Below, piece by piece: positions 27,668 to 36,272 of a DNA stretch of 64,000 nucleotides. Source of the stretch: Spirochaetota bacterium (GTDB lineage: Bacteria; Spirochaetota; UBA4802; UBA5368); the NCBI GenBank assembly GCA_004297825.1, contig SCSX01000018.1:1-64000 (forward strand), written 5' to 3'. The notes under the pieces are model-generated. The model was not told the origin of the DNA. It did not search any database and saw only the letters and a list, made by a program, of their open reading frames with translations. Position 1 is the first letter of the stretch. The number at the start of each line of letters is the position of its first letter. Made by a program: the position numbers and the translations under genes.

Positions 27668-29128
27668 ATGAAAAAGATCGCGCTTGGCGCGCTTGCGGTA
27701 TTCATAGTACTGCTGGCCGTTCTCTTCATTCGCATGAGCCTTTTCACCTCGAAACAGATCAATGCAGAACCCGCGCCCGCCGTGAAGCTGGACATTAAAA
27801 AGGCGCTCCAGAATTTTTCCCGCGCCATCCAGTTTAAAACCATTTCATTCCAGGACCAATCAAAGGTCGATCGCAATGAGTTTCTCGGGCTGCATCGCTT
27901 CATCCAGGAGGCGTTTCCCGGGGTGCACGCTAAACTGAAAAAGGAAACCGTGAATGACCTGACCCTGCTCTACACCTGGAAGGGAAGCGACGAATCCCTG
28001 AAGCCGGCGCTTCTCATGTCGCACCTCGACGTGGTACCCGTCGAGCCGGGAACCGAATCAAGCTGGACCCAGCCCCCCTTTTCCGGGAAAAACGCCGACG
28101 GCTTCATCTGGGGACGCGGGACTCAGGACATCAAGGTAGGGGTGATGGGCATCCTCGAGGCCGTCGAATACCTCGTCGGGAAGGGGTTCAAACCGAAACG
28201 CACCGTCTACCTCGCCTTCTCGCATGACGAGGAAGTGGGCGGCGCGAACGGGAACAAGAAAATCGCCGAGCTCCTCGCGTCGCGCGGCATCAAGCTCGAG
28301 TTCGTGCTCGATGAAGGCGGGACCATCACCCAGGATATCGTGAAGGGGATCGACAAGAAGGTCGCGCTCCTTGGTATCGCGGAAAAGGGCTACCTGACCC
28401 TGGAGCTCACCGTGACCGCCGAGGGCGGCCACTCGTCCATGCCGCCCAGGGAGACGGCGGTGGGTATTCTCAGCAAGGCCATCGCGAAGATCCAGGACAA
28501 TCCCTTCCCTGAAAAGATCGACGGCCCGGTAAAACTCATGTTCGAGACCCTGGGACCGGAGATGCCGTTCGGCAACAGGATCGCACTTTCGAACCTCTGG
28601 CTCCTGGGTGGCATGGTGAAATCACAGCTCTCGAAATCCGCATCCATGGCTGCCTCCCTGCACACGACCATCGCCCCGACAATGCTCCAGGGCAGCGTCA
28701 AGGAAAACGTGCTGCCCTCGAAGGCGGTGGGGGTGATAAACTTCCGGATCATTACGGGCGACACGGTCGAAAGCGTTACCGAATACGTGAAAAAGACCAT
28801 CGATGATCCCCGGGTGCAGATCAAGGCATTTCAGACCGACAACCCGTCCAGGATATCCGACGTCGAATCCGGAAGCTACAAGAATATCCAGAAGACAATC
28901 CGCCAGCTGTTCCCGGATACGATCGTAAGCCCCTACCTGGTGCTCGGGGCGACGGATTCCAGGCATTACGCGAACGTGACGGAAAGTATTTTCCGGTTTG
29001 GACCAACGATCACCAAACCGGACGACCTGCCCCGCATACACGGGACCAACGAGCGCATGAGCACGGAAAATTACGAACAGTGCATCAGGTTTTACATCCA
29101 GCTTATCCAAAACGCGGACGCGAAGTAG
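27668..29128 (+). CDS. M20 family metallopeptidase (PM20D1-like)
   Basis: 486 aa with an N-terminal membrane anchor (about residues 5-24), so the catalytic domain is periplasmic. Metal ligands and catalytic residues are visible: SHLDVVP, GRGTQDIK (first Asp of the usual GxxDDK kept), SHDEEVGG (Glu-Glu) and the late His in LGATDSRHYAN. A dimerisation insert with GGHSSMPP lies between. The long form with an anchor resembles PM20D1/carboxypeptidase S relatives that act on N-acyl amino acids or dipeptides. Substrate not determinable. Confidence 0.88.
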   Translation: MKKIALGALAVFIVLLAVLFIRMSLFTSKQINAEPAPAVKLDIKKALQNFSRAIQFKTISFQDQSKVDRNEFLGLHRFIQEAFPGVHAKLKKETVNDLTLLYTWKGSDESLKPALLMSHLDVVPVEPGTESSWTQPPFSGKNADGFIWGRGTQDIKVGVMGILEAVEYLVGKGFKPKRTVYLAFSHDEEVGGANGNKKIAELLASRGIKLEFVLDEGGTITQDIVKGIDKKVALLGIAEKGYLTLELTVTAEGGHSSMPPRETAVGILSKAIAKIQDNPFPEKIDGPVKLMFETLGPEMPFGNRIALSNLWLLGGMVKSQLSKSASMAASLHTTIAPTMLQGSVKENVLPSKAVGVINFRIITGDTVESVTEYVKKTIDDPRVQIKAFQTDNPSRISDVESGSYKNIQKTIRQLFPDTIVSPYLVLGATDSRHYANVTESIFRFGPTITKPDDLPRIHGTNERMSTENYEQCIRFYIQLIQNADAK

Positions 29129-29159
29129 ACTTTTCGACCGTACCCGCTACAGGCGCGGC

Positions 29160-29531
29160 ATGAAGCAGAATACAATGAAAGAACGCGTGCGGGCTCTCGA
29201 CATGGAGGCCCGCACGCTTTTTTATGCGCTGCGCCATCCGCGCACGCCATGGTATGCGAAAGCGCTCGCCTTTATCGTCGCGGCCTATGCCCTCTCCCCC
29301 ATCGATCTCATTCCCGATTTCATCCCGGTCCTGGGGCTTCTTGACGATATCATCCTCCTGCCGCTTGGCATAGCTGCGTCGCGCGCGCTCATCCCACCCG
29401 GGATTATGGAGGAATGCCGCGAAATGGCGCGTTCATCCGCCTCACCCCGCACCATGCGCTCCGGGATTCTCATTGTCCTCGCGGCCTGGGCACTTTGCAT
29501 CGGCCTTGTTTTAATTCTATTTGTCCGATAA
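29160..29531 (+). CDS. YkvA/DUF1232 family membrane protein
   Basis: 123 aa. The DUF1232 core YALSPIDLIPDFIPVLGLLDD is unmistakable, with hydrophobic segments on each side and a C-terminal membrane helix (about residues 100-121). Members are small inner-membrane proteins of unknown function. It follows the M20 gene after 31 nt in the same direction. Confidence 0.85.
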   Translation: MKQNTMKERVRALDMEARTLFYALRHPRTPWYAKALAFIVAAYALSPIDLIPDFIPVLGLLDDIILLPLGIAASRALIPPGIMEECREMARSSASPRTMRSGILIVLAAWALCIGLVLILFVR

Positions 29532-29659
29532 TGCCGGCAGGCCGCTGCTGAATAATTCTTGCAAATGGCCACCCGGAGAATAAAAATGATTGACTCAGGG
29601 TGTTCGGGCGGGATTTAAGAGTAGGATCAGACCGGAGCATCCGTATTCCCGAGGTAGAC

Positions 29660-30457
29660 ATGGCTTCCAATCACGCGCAAACTTCCAGGGCAGCCCTGAT
29701 GGCGCTCGCAATGCTCGTATGTATCCCCTCATGCCGGGGAAAGTCCGGCACGCAGCCCGCCGCCGGCGAGCAGGTGCTGCAGTACGGCATTGTCATCAGC
29801 GACGACGCGAATCTGCGCATCGATCCCCTCCTCTACTCGACGCGCATCGCCCTTCTCAACAAAGGCGACAGGGTGGAGATAATTGAACAGACGAAGGACA
29901 AGTCCACCGCCGGAAAGCTGAGCGACTACTGGTACAAGGTTAAAATGGGAAAGGGCATCACCGGCTGGCTCTTTGGCGGCAATATCAAGACCTTCAAGCT
30001 CGCGCAGGCCGAATCGATCGACAGCTACGTGACCGCCATTTACAAGGACGAGGAAAAAAAATACCGCAAGGTGCTCTCCGGGAAGTGGTGGAGCGTGGAC
30101 ATTCGGGACGACTATACCAATCACGCGCTTGAGCTTTATGAAGATGGAAAATACAAATCGTACCTGCGCGGCCAGAAGGAAATCGAGGGAGACTATTCCT
30201 TCAATTATATGGAAAACGAACTCCTTTTTTCAGAGGGTACCTCGTTCGGGAAGAACGTGAAGTATTCCAAGAAGGGGACCGTGTATCGTCTCGAAACCAA
30301 GGTCGACGGATGGAACCTGAGGTTCAAGAAGATCGTGGACGATATCGAGGCAGAAAAGGCCGAAAAAGACAAAGAGAAGGAAAAAGAGAAAAAGGCCGGT
30401 AAAGAGGCCGCGAAGGCGCCCGTTGACAGTGGAAAACAACCAGATAAGAATCAATAA
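29660..30457 (+). CDS. SH3-domain lipoprotein
   Basis: 265 aa from ATG 29660 (GAGG upstream); an in-frame start at 29600 lacks a signal. The signal peptide ends in a lipobox (CIPSC). A bacterial SH3 domain (about residues 30-100, with NLRIDPLLYSTRIALLNKGD and GITGWLFGGNIK) suggests peptidoglycan binding. A beta-rich middle follows (LELYEDGKYKSYLRGQKE). The last 45 residues are a Lys/Glu-rich tail. Its 3' end overlaps the pseudouridine synthase gene by 35 nt. Confidence 0.8.
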   Translation: MASNHAQTSRAALMALAMLVCIPSCRGKSGTQPAAGEQVLQYGIVISDDANLRIDPLLYSTRIALLNKGDRVEIIEQTKDKSTAGKLSDYWYKVKMGKGITGWLFGGNIKTFKLAQAESIDSYVTAIYKDEEKKYRKVLSGKWWSVDIRDDYTNHALELYEDGKYKSYLRGQKEIEGDYSFNYMENELLFSEGTSFGKNVKYSKKGTVYRLETKVDGWNLRFKKIVDDIEAEKAEKDKEKEKEKKAGKEAAKAPVDSGKQPDKNQ

Positions 30458-31181
30458 ATACCTCGCGGCCTGCGGTCTCGGCTCGCGCCGCAAGGTCGAA
30501 AATCTTGTTCTTGAGGGCAAGGTTCGCGTGAACGACACCGTCATCACGGACCTCTCTCACAGGGTGGACCCGGACGTCGACAAGGTGACCATCAACCGAA
30601 CCCGGGTGACCATGATTGGCACATTCTATTACCTCGTGCTCAACAAGCCCAAGGGATATCTCACCACCGCCGAAGACGTCGAAGGGCGGGCCATCGTGTT
30701 CAACCTCATCCCAGACCGATTCAGGCATGCCGGGGTTTTCCCGGTGGGCAGGCTCGATAAGGACACGGAGGGCCTGCTCCTCCTCACCAACGACGGCGAT
30801 GTCGCCTACACCCTCACCCACCCCAAGTTCGGCGTAGAGAAAGAATACATCGTCAATCTTGACAGGCCCCTCGATTCCCGGGACCGGGAACGCCTTGAAA
30901 AAGGCATCTTCCTGTACGGGAAGAGGACCAACAGGGCGAGCATATCCCCCGTCGGGCCGGTGGGCGACGCGGTCAGGATCACCATCAATGAAGGCAAAAA
31001 GCGCCAGATTCGCATCATGTTCACCTCGTTCGGATACAAGGTCAAAAAGCTCGCACGGGTCCGATTCGGCCCCATCAGCCTTGGAAGGCTCCACTCAGGG
31101 GAGTACCGGCTTCTCAAGCCCGGAGAAATACGTCTGCTCCGCCAGCTCCTCGCTCCCCGTCCGAAAACCGATTTTTCCTAA
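30423..31181 (+). CDS. RsuA/RluB-family rRNA pseudouridine synthase
   Basis: 252 aa. An N-terminal S4 RNA-binding domain (INKYLAACGLGSRRKVENLV) precedes the synthase core with FPVGRLDKDTEGLLLLTNDG (catalytic Asp), THPKFGVEKEY and INEGKKRQIRIMF. It isomerises uridine in rRNA (16S U516 or 23S U2605 type; which one cannot be told). The start is uncertain: TTG 30423 with AAGG upstream, or GTG 30429. The overlap with the SH3 lipoprotein gene implies translational coupling. Confidence 0.9.
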   Translation: MTVENNQIRINKYLAACGLGSRRKVENLVLEGKVRVNDTVITDLSHRVDPDVDKVTINRTRVTMIGTFYYLVLNKPKGYLTTAEDVEGRAIVFNLIPDRFRHAGVFPVGRLDKDTEGLLLLTNDGDVAYTLTHPKFGVEKEYIVNLDRPLDSRDRERLEKGIFLYGKRTNRASISPVGPVGDAVRITINEGKKRQIRIMFTSFGYKVKKLARVRFGPISLGRLHSGEYRLLKPGEIRLLRQLLAPRPKTDFS

Positions 31182-31301
31182 TCGTATCCCCCCGCACGGT
31201 CGAAAATAAAACATAGTTATGCTGCGGGGCGGCGTTCGCCCCGGCAGCCGGAGAGCGTCAGGCGCGCGCGCCTGTATATTCACAGGGGAACTGACAAACC
31301 T

Positions 31302-31895
31302 ATGCAAAACATGGATTTCCACACCAGGCGTCCCGCAAAGAATTTTCCCATGCAACTCGATATACAGGACCCCGAGTATTTCACGCGCCTCTCCAATACC
31401 CATCACCGGGAGCAGGATTGCAACCGCAAGCGCGCCAGCCGGATGATGTCGTTCATCATCGCGCTGTGCATCATCTCCTTTACCGCGGGGCTGATCATCG
31501 GCATCAAGTTCACCTCGGGCTCCAGGAACGAGATAGTAGACGAGCACACGAAAAAAATGATGACCGATATCGGAAGCAGGATGTCGTCTTTTATCAGCGA
31601 GGACGCCTCGGCCGAAACCAGCCAGGAGCATTCCAAGGGGAAAAATGTATTCCCGCGGGACGAGTATCCCTACGCCGTGCGCCTGGGAGGCGATCTCGAC
31701 AAATCGAAATCGCAGGAGATCGCCACATTCCTGAGCGGCAAGGGCCATACCGTGATCCTGGCAAAGAACAACCAGAGCTATCGCCTCTACATTGGCCCCT
31801 TCAAGGAAAAAAAAGAAGCTGAAATATCCTTGAAAAAAATAAGCGCATATCCGAATAAGGACTGGTTCGATAACGCCACAATAGTCAAGCGATGA
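31302..31895 (+). CDS. Membrane protein with C-terminal SPOR-like domain
   Basis: 197 aa. A cytoplasmic N-terminus of about 48 residues is followed by one membrane helix (FIIALCIISFTAGLIIG), a linker and a C-terminal SPOR-like fold (YAVRLGGDLDKSKSQEIATF, YRLYIGPFKEKKEAE). The topology is like FtsN/DedD, so a role at the division site is possible. The upstream 120 nt show no clear promoter. It ends one base before argA. Confidence 0.75.
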   Translation: MQNMDFHTRRPAKNFPMQLDIQDPEYFTRLSNTHHREQDCNRKRASRMMSFIIALCIISFTAGLIIGIKFTSGSRNEIVDEHTKKMMTDIGSRMSSFISEDASAETSQEHSKGKNVFPRDEYPYAVRLGGDLDKSKSQEIATFLSGKGHTVILAKNNQSYRLYIGPFKEKKEAEISLKKISAYPNKDWFDNATIVKR

Positions 31896-31896
31896 T

Positions 31897-32379
31897 ATGC
31901 CCGTAACCGTACGTCCCGCCAGCCCTTCCGATATCAACGATATCCTGGTACTGTTGCGTCCCTATGCAAAGGAAGGACTCATACTGAAGCGAACCCGTGA
32001 GGAAATTGCACGCGAAATCAGGACTTTCCTTGTCGCTGAAAGCGGGGGCGCAATCGCGGGAACGATTTCCTACCACAATTACGGCCCCCGGCTCAAGGAA
32101 ATCCGCTCGCTGGCCGTACGGAAGGAGCTCTCAGGCGGCGGCATCGGATCAAGCCTCGTGCGCCACCTCAACGAGCGCCTGGAGGCGGGCGGCGTTCATA
32201 TAAAAGTATTCGTGCTGACCTACTCACCCGATTTTTTCCGTAAGCTTGGATTTGTCGAGGTGCCCAAGGAATCCCTTCCCGAAAAAATCTGGAAAGACTG
32301 CGACCATTGCTCTCACCGCGAGGAGTGCGGGGAAACAGCCCTGGAATATCACCATGTACAGGAAGTCGGAGCCCAATGA
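31897..32379 (+). CDS. argA: GNAT acetyltransferase, short ArgA-type (N-acetylglutamate synthase)
   Basis: 160 aa, single GNAT domain. The acetyl-CoA loop reads LAVRKELSGGGIGSSLV and the C-terminal region YSPDFFRKLGFVEV. The tail PEKIWKDCDHCSHREEC, with its Cys pattern, is characteristic of short stand-alone N-acetylglutamate synthases (as in actinobacteria and others) that start arginine synthesis. No other arg gene is near. It overlaps the PilZ gene by 4 nt (ATGA). Confidence 0.75.
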   Translation: MPVTVRPASPSDINDILVLLRPYAKEGLILKRTREEIAREIRTFLVAESGGAIAGTISYHNYGPRLKEIRSLAVRKELSGGGIGSSLVRHLNERLEAGGVHIKVFVLTYSPDFFRKLGFVEVPKESLPEKIWKDCDHCSHREECGETALEYHHVQEVGAQ

Positions 32380-32792
32380 GAAAGTCGATAGACAAGAGAA
32401 ATACGGGAAGGATCAGGATTCCCAACAGTTTCATTGAATACAAGGTCAAAGGCAGCGAAACGCCCTTCAAGGTGGAAATAGTCAACATCTCCTCGGGGGG
32501 ATTATGCTTTCTCAGGAACTCGATTCTCACAAAAAACGATGTCCTGCTGATCAAGTTTCCGTTTAAAAACGCGAAAGTAATTCTCGAGGCGCAGGTACTT
32601 CGCCTGGACGGCCGCGAGGTAGGCGTGAAATTCCTGAATTCAGAGGAAGAGATCGGGCGATTCGTGGAAGCGTTCAATTACGAATATCCTTCACTTTCCA
32701 GGGAAGCGAAAGGAAAGGGCCAGCCCTTGTTGTTCACGAAGCCGTCACGCGATGATGACGATGACCCCGATAGCGCACTCGATATTGATTAA
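32376..32792 (+). CDS. PilZ domain protein
   Basis: 138 aa from ATG 32376, which overlaps the argA stop; a longer in-frame reading lies inside argA and is rejected. The PilZ core has the N-terminal Arg-rich RNTGRIRIP, the EIVNISSGGLCF motif (N/DxSxxG) and AQVLRLDGREVGVKFLN. It probably binds c-di-GMP, though the first motif (normally RxxxR) is only loosely matched. It has an acidic C-terminal tail (DDDDDPDSALDID). No GGDEF or EAL protein is nearby. Confidence 0.85.
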   Translation: MRKSIDKRNTGRIRIPNSFIEYKVKGSETPFKVEIVNISSGGLCFLRNSILTKNDVLLIKFPFKNAKVILEAQVLRLDGREVGVKFLNSEEEIGRFVEAFNYEYPSLSREAKGKGQPLLFTKPSRDDDDDPDSALDID

Positions 32793-33703
32793 TCCGCGCC
32801 GTTAACCGTAGAAAATCCTTTCAGGATTTCCCGGAACTTTGCAGTTTGTGCCTGGAATTTTTGCGCCGGTGAAATGATGCGCAGGCAGATTACCTTCCTG
32901 CCCGCGAGGTATATGGCCTCGAAACCCCCGTAGGGAGCCTTCGCATCGGAAAACTCGTACTCAATGGCCTGCTCATCGAAACGATGCCTGGTCCGGATGA
33001 ACGTATCGGCACCCAGGGTTTTACGCCAATGGTCCTCCGCCCTGGCCACGGAGACGGCCCGTTCAGGGAATTTCTCCACATCAAGCGCGACGAGCGCATC
33101 GCTCGCACTCTCCTCTGCGGCTGCCGGGGAACCGGTTTCAAGGATCACGCTGAATGAAAGCCCGTGATAGCCAGATTGGCCCGTTTTCCGCTCGCTCGAT
33201 TTAAGGATGGCCACCCTGCCTCGGATATCAAACCTGTATCCGTACTTATCATTGATAACGGATTCGATCCCGTCCGCCTTAATGTGAAACAGGGATGCCT
33301 GCGCGTTAAGGGAATCGAACCGATCGCCTTCGCTTTTTACAAACGCGTTTACGAGTGCCGACGCGCCCTCGCGGGCCTTCCGCACGCGCTCATCCTTCTC
33401 GGGAAGCGCGAGTATGGATTTTAGAACCGTCAGGCCCTCCCTCTTGTAGTGGTTCCTGATGAGTTCGGCGCCCTGGTGGAGGTAAAAACTCGCGTTATCG
33501 GCCGATACCCTGATAAATCCGGGCCGGGGATCGCCATCGCAATATATCCTGCCATTACGATCCATGAACATCGTATTGCCGTCGCGGTCACGAACGGTCA
33601 CCCAATCCGGCATCTGGGAGGAAATGGGAGCGCTCCAGAACATGAACAGGATGGCGACCAGGATTGGCCCGACCGGAGCGGTAATAGCGCTGGGATTTCG
33701 CAT
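32789..33703 (-). CDS. Secreted hypothetical protein
   Basis: 304 aa with an N-terminal signal peptide (hydrophobic residues 10-25, likely cleaved near ISSQMPD). The mature part begins VTVRDRDGNTMFMDRNGRIY, which suggests a beta-hairpin, then a helical stretch and a beta-rich C-terminal half. No family recognised. Convergent with the PilZ gene (4-nt overlap). GGGAGGG lies about 13 nt before the start. Confidence 0.7.
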   Translation of the reverse strand: MRNPSAITAPVGPILVAILFMFWSAPISSQMPDWVTVRDRDGNTMFMDRNGRIYCDGDPRPGFIRVSADNASFYLHQGAELIRNHYKREGLTVLKSILALPEKDERVRKAREGASALVNAFVKSEGDRFDSLNAQASLFHIKADGIESVINDKYGYRFDIRGRVAILKSSERKTGQSGYHGLSFSVILETGSPAAAEESASDALVALDVEKFPERAVSVARAEDHWRKTLGADTFIRTRHRFDEQAIEYEFSDAKAPYGGFEAIYLAGRKVICLRIISPAQKFQAQTAKFREILKGFSTVNGAD

Positions 33704-33845
33704 GTTTTTATGTCCCTCCCGTACAGGGACGACAGGGCGCCCCTCGAGGGAATTTTACTGTGACCATGATTTTTGAATATTACAAATTAAACAGTAAAAA
33801 ATTTTGGTAGTGATGAATAAAAAAATTTTTTCTCGCCAAATTTAT

Positions 33846-33853
33846 GCTATAAT
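33846..33853 (+). promoter_or_regulatory. Extended -10 promoter of the Fis-like gene
   Basis: TGC-TATAAT (33846-33853), a perfect extended -10 element, lies 34 nt before the ATG at 33887, downstream of A/T tracts that could act as an UP element. No good -35 is seen at the expected distance, which extended -10 promoters do not require. Confidence 0.6.
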
Positions 33854-33886
33854 TTAAACTATATTCCAGTACCGAGAGGCGTAGCC

Positions 33887-34111
33887 ATGAAAAAGCAAAA
33901 AGAAAGCTCTGCACCCGTCGTCAAGAAAAGAAAAGGAGCGGAATTGACCAACGGTTATGAAACCCTGCAGCAGGTGCTGGATAAGGTCGAATGCGCACAC
34001 ATCGCGAAAACCCTGGAATTCACGGATTGGAACCTGCAAAAATCGAGCAGGCTCCTGGATATTGCCAGGAACACCCTCAAGACAAAGATTAAAAAGTACC
34101 GTCTGGATTGA
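33887..34111 (+). CDS. Fis/NtrC-type helix-turn-helix mini protein
   Basis: 74 aa. A basic N-terminus (KKQKESSAPVVKKRKGAEL) is followed by a Fis-type HTH like the C-terminal domain of NtrC regulators: VECAHIAKTLEFTDWNLQKS then SRLLDIARNTLKTKIKKYRL. With no sensor or AAA+ domain it could be a nucleoid-type or regulatory DNA-binding protein. AGAGG lies upstream. It converges on the STAS/HATPase operon, whose last stop is 21 nt away. Confidence 0.8.
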   Translation: MKKQKESSAPVVKKRKGAELTNGYETLQQVLDKVECAHIAKTLEFTDWNLQKSSRLLDIARNTLKTKIKKYRLD

Positions 34112-34131
34112 ATCCCCCTCTGCCCGGGTTT

Positions 34132-35169
34132 TCAGAATATCGCCAATAACAGCAGGACCGTAAATAGTATCAGGCCGGCCAGCAACGCGACGTAAAGGGA
34201 AAGCTTGTTGGAAGAATCATCGGCTTCTTCTTCGGCGCGCAGGGTGTCTACCTCGATCCGGACATTTTCTTCTTCAATGATCTTGGCGAGGACATTCTTC
34301 GCGATATAGGCATACAAAATCGTTCCGGCGTTTTCATCGGGAATTTTAGCCTTGAGTCTTCCTTTTATCGGAAGGATATCGCCTTCCTCCGTTACCGCTT
34401 TGAGAACCTCCGCCACGCGCATCGAAATTTCATCCTTGTTCAGGAGCTGGACCTTGAACGTTTCCCCGGGCTTCAGGGATTGAATGCTCTTACCCCTGGC
34501 AGGAGAAATTATAACCTTTCCCTCGACGATATAATCGGCCTGGGATTCGATCTCGTGGAATTTGCCTTTCGCGGTCTCCGCTCCGGGCGATATTTGTTCC
34601 GGAGAAATCCCGTCCGTCTGTTCCAACGGAATTCCCTCCAGTTCTATTGCAAGCGAACTGGTTTTTTCGAGTTCGACCTGGCATTCCACGTCGCCTGTCC
34701 CGAAAAACTTGACGAGTATTTCCGTAATCGCGGAGGTAACGCCCTCCAGGTCTCCCGATTCGATGCCCGGGTAAAGATTATAGCCGTCCATGGAGTTCAT
34801 CAGGTGGTTTGATAACTCGTATGATCCCGCGGCGCCATCCCCTTCCCTTTTCGCTATCTCCGCAAATTCGGTATAGTAATGTTTCCAATGATCGAAAATA
34901 CGGGCCTTCTCGATTCCCGTTCGGGACCCGACAACCAGATCATTGATATTCATCAGATATTTTCCCGGTATGTTTACAAATATGATGAAAATCCCGAATT
35001 TGTTCGCAGAAATCACCGAAAACTTCCCTTTCACTGCGACCGCGTCGTTATTTTGTCCCGCAACCATCTGACGGGCTTTCTCGATATCTCCGCCGGTATA
35101 TTTCGCCGCAATATTGACCATGCGGGCCTGTTCGCTCAGTGAACCATACTGCGTTTTTTCCGGGGACAT
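34132..35169 (-). CDS. C-tail-anchored hypothetical protein of the STAS/HATPase operon
   Basis: 345 aa. The last residues form one membrane helix (LYVALLAGLILFTVLLLLAIF) at the very C-terminus, so the bulk is cytoplasmic. The N-terminal helical hairpin (MVNIAAKYTGGDIEKARQMV) is UBA-like in pattern. Two mixed alpha/beta regions follow (about 45-160 and 215-310). No catalytic motif recognised. It starts 9 nt after the 172-aa gene with AGGTG before ATG and is the last gene of the module, perhaps its membrane-located effector or platform. Confidence 0.7.
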   Translation of the reverse strand: MSPEKTQYGSLSEQARMVNIAAKYTGGDIEKARQMVAGQNNDAVAVKGKFSVISANKFGIFIIFVNIPGKYLMNINDLVVGSRTGIEKARIFDHWKHYYTEFAEIAKREGDGAAGSYELSNHLMNSMDGYNLYPGIESGDLEGVTSAITEILVKFFGTGDVECQVELEKTSSLAIELEGIPLEQTDGISPEQISPGAETAKGKFHEIESQADYIVEGKVIISPARGKSIQSLKPGETFKVQLLNKDEISMRVAEVLKAVTEEGDILPIKGRLKAKIPDENAGTILYAYIAKNVLAKIIEEENVRIEVDTLRAEEEADDSSNKLSLYVALLAGLILFTVLLLLAIF

Positions 35170-35178
35170 CCAGGCACC

Positions 35179-35697
35179 TCATGAATTATCGACAAGACAT
35201 TTTTCGAGTATCTCGTACTTCTTCTGCGGCGGCATGCTGATTATCTTTTTAATTCCCTGTACCACTTCGGGCAGGAATTTGAGCGAAGTTTCAAGCAGGA
35301 AAAATCCGTCCTTATCGAGGTTGTTGACGAATGCCACTTTATTTGAGGGGAGTTTCATTCCCAGCATGGGACCCATGAAGCGCACGAGATGTTCCGGCAG
35401 CAGGAATTTCACCGAAAGTTTGCCTACCCCGATTGACAGCCTGCGCAGGGGCTTGAAATTTTTATACTTCTCATCCGACATGAGCGACCACCGCTTCGGG
35501 TTGTCGGTGATAATGAGCATCACCTGGTCGTCTTTTTCGGACATGTAGATATTAAGATACGTGTTGAAAGACTTATACGAGGAGAGGAGTCCGAAAAGGC
35601 TTTCATCTTCTGTCCGGGACAACTCCGCCCCTTTTTTATACGGGTTTTTCATGGCTGTTGGTGTACGCCTGTATCGGGTTCCCGACGGGTCAATCAT
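35179..35697 (-). CDS. Hypothetical protein in the STAS/HATPase operon
   Basis: 172 aa, cytoplasmic, alpha/beta pattern, no recognised family. Its ATG overlaps the TGA of the STAS-like gene (ATGA), a sign of coupling and tight stoichiometry. That overlap is why the first Met is chosen over the internal one at 35652. Distinctive stretches are SEKDDQVMLIITDNPKRW and LLPEHLVRFMGPMLGMKLP. It could be the third component of a switching complex; this is inference from context only. Confidence 0.65.
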   Translation of the reverse strand: MIDPSGTRYRRTPTAMKNPYKKGAELSRTEDESLFGLLSSYKSFNTYLNIYMSEKDDQVMLIITDNPKRWSLMSDEKYKNFKPLRRLSIGVGKLSVKFLLPEHLVRFMGPMLGMKLPSNKVAFVNNLDKDGFFLLETSLKFLPEVVQGIKKIISMPPQKKYEILEKCLVDNS

Positions 35698-36254
35698 AGC
35701 GCCGTATAGCGGAAATTGCCATCATCTTTTTCCCGCCGAATTACACGGAGAGAATAAAGCGAATCGGCGAGAGCGGATGCCTCTTCTTCCGATTTCCCCA
35801 CATAACCGGCGATATCGCCGATTTTCGCCGTCCGGTTGACATGCAGGTAATCCACGATATCCCGCTCGACGGCGGCCAGGGCGCCCAAAAAGACCGAATT
35901 GTTCCCGGTCACCCTGTCCGTAATCACCACCACGCGCTCGTTATTGAACCGGCGGTAGGATGAGAATACCGATTCACAGTTAACCTCGACGGCATCGGAG
36001 AAATTCTGGATCTTTATGAAATAGACAGGATCTGCGGTGCGCGCTTCCAGGATAAGCCTGAGCAGGAATTCATCGATGAACGATGAATCCACGACCTTGA
36101 CACCGCCGAAGTCCAGGGCGACGACCTCCTCATTGTGCAGCACGGATAGCATCTTTCGGACTTTTTCATACATTTTTCGTCCCACCGGCCGGGTAATCAG
36201 GTCCGGAAGCGGGAGCTTCAGGTCCAGCGCTATTTTTTTCATGACACATTGCAT
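35694..36254 (-). CDS. STAS-like (DUF4325-type) protein with C-terminal winged-helix-like segment
   Basis: 186 aa. Residues about 40-80 match the STAS-like/DUF4325 pattern EEVVALDFGGVKVVDSSFID. The C-terminal 55 residues (VNRTAKIGDIAGYVGKSEEEASALADSL) look like a winged helix. A good GGAGG site precedes ATG 36254. Such proteins are often encoded beside histidine-kinase-like ATPases, as here (18 nt after the HATPase stop), which resembles anti-sigma/anti-anti-sigma partner switching. Confidence 0.72.
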   Translation of the reverse strand: MQCVMKKIALDLKLPLPDLITRPVGRKMYEKVRKMLSVLHNEEVVALDFGGVKVVDSSFIDEFLLRLILEARTADPVYFIKIQNFSDAVEVNCESVFSSYRRFNNERVVVITDRVTGNNSVFLGALAAVERDIVDYLHVNRTAKIGDIAGYVGKSEEEASALADSLYSLRVIRREKDDGNFRYTAL

Positions 36255-36272
36255 CCGTGCATTCCTCCTCTC

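Noticed and set aside
30361-30420. Lys/Glu-rich repeat stretch near the end of the SH3 lipoprotein as a possible tandem repeat locus
   Set aside because: Short imperfect AAAGAGAAGGAA-type codon repetition only, typical of charged tails; no regular unit array.
32307-32375. Longer start for the PilZ protein inside argA
   Set aside because: The 23 extra residues are out-of-frame argA coding sequence; ATG 32376 overlaps the argA stop in the usual ATGA fashion.
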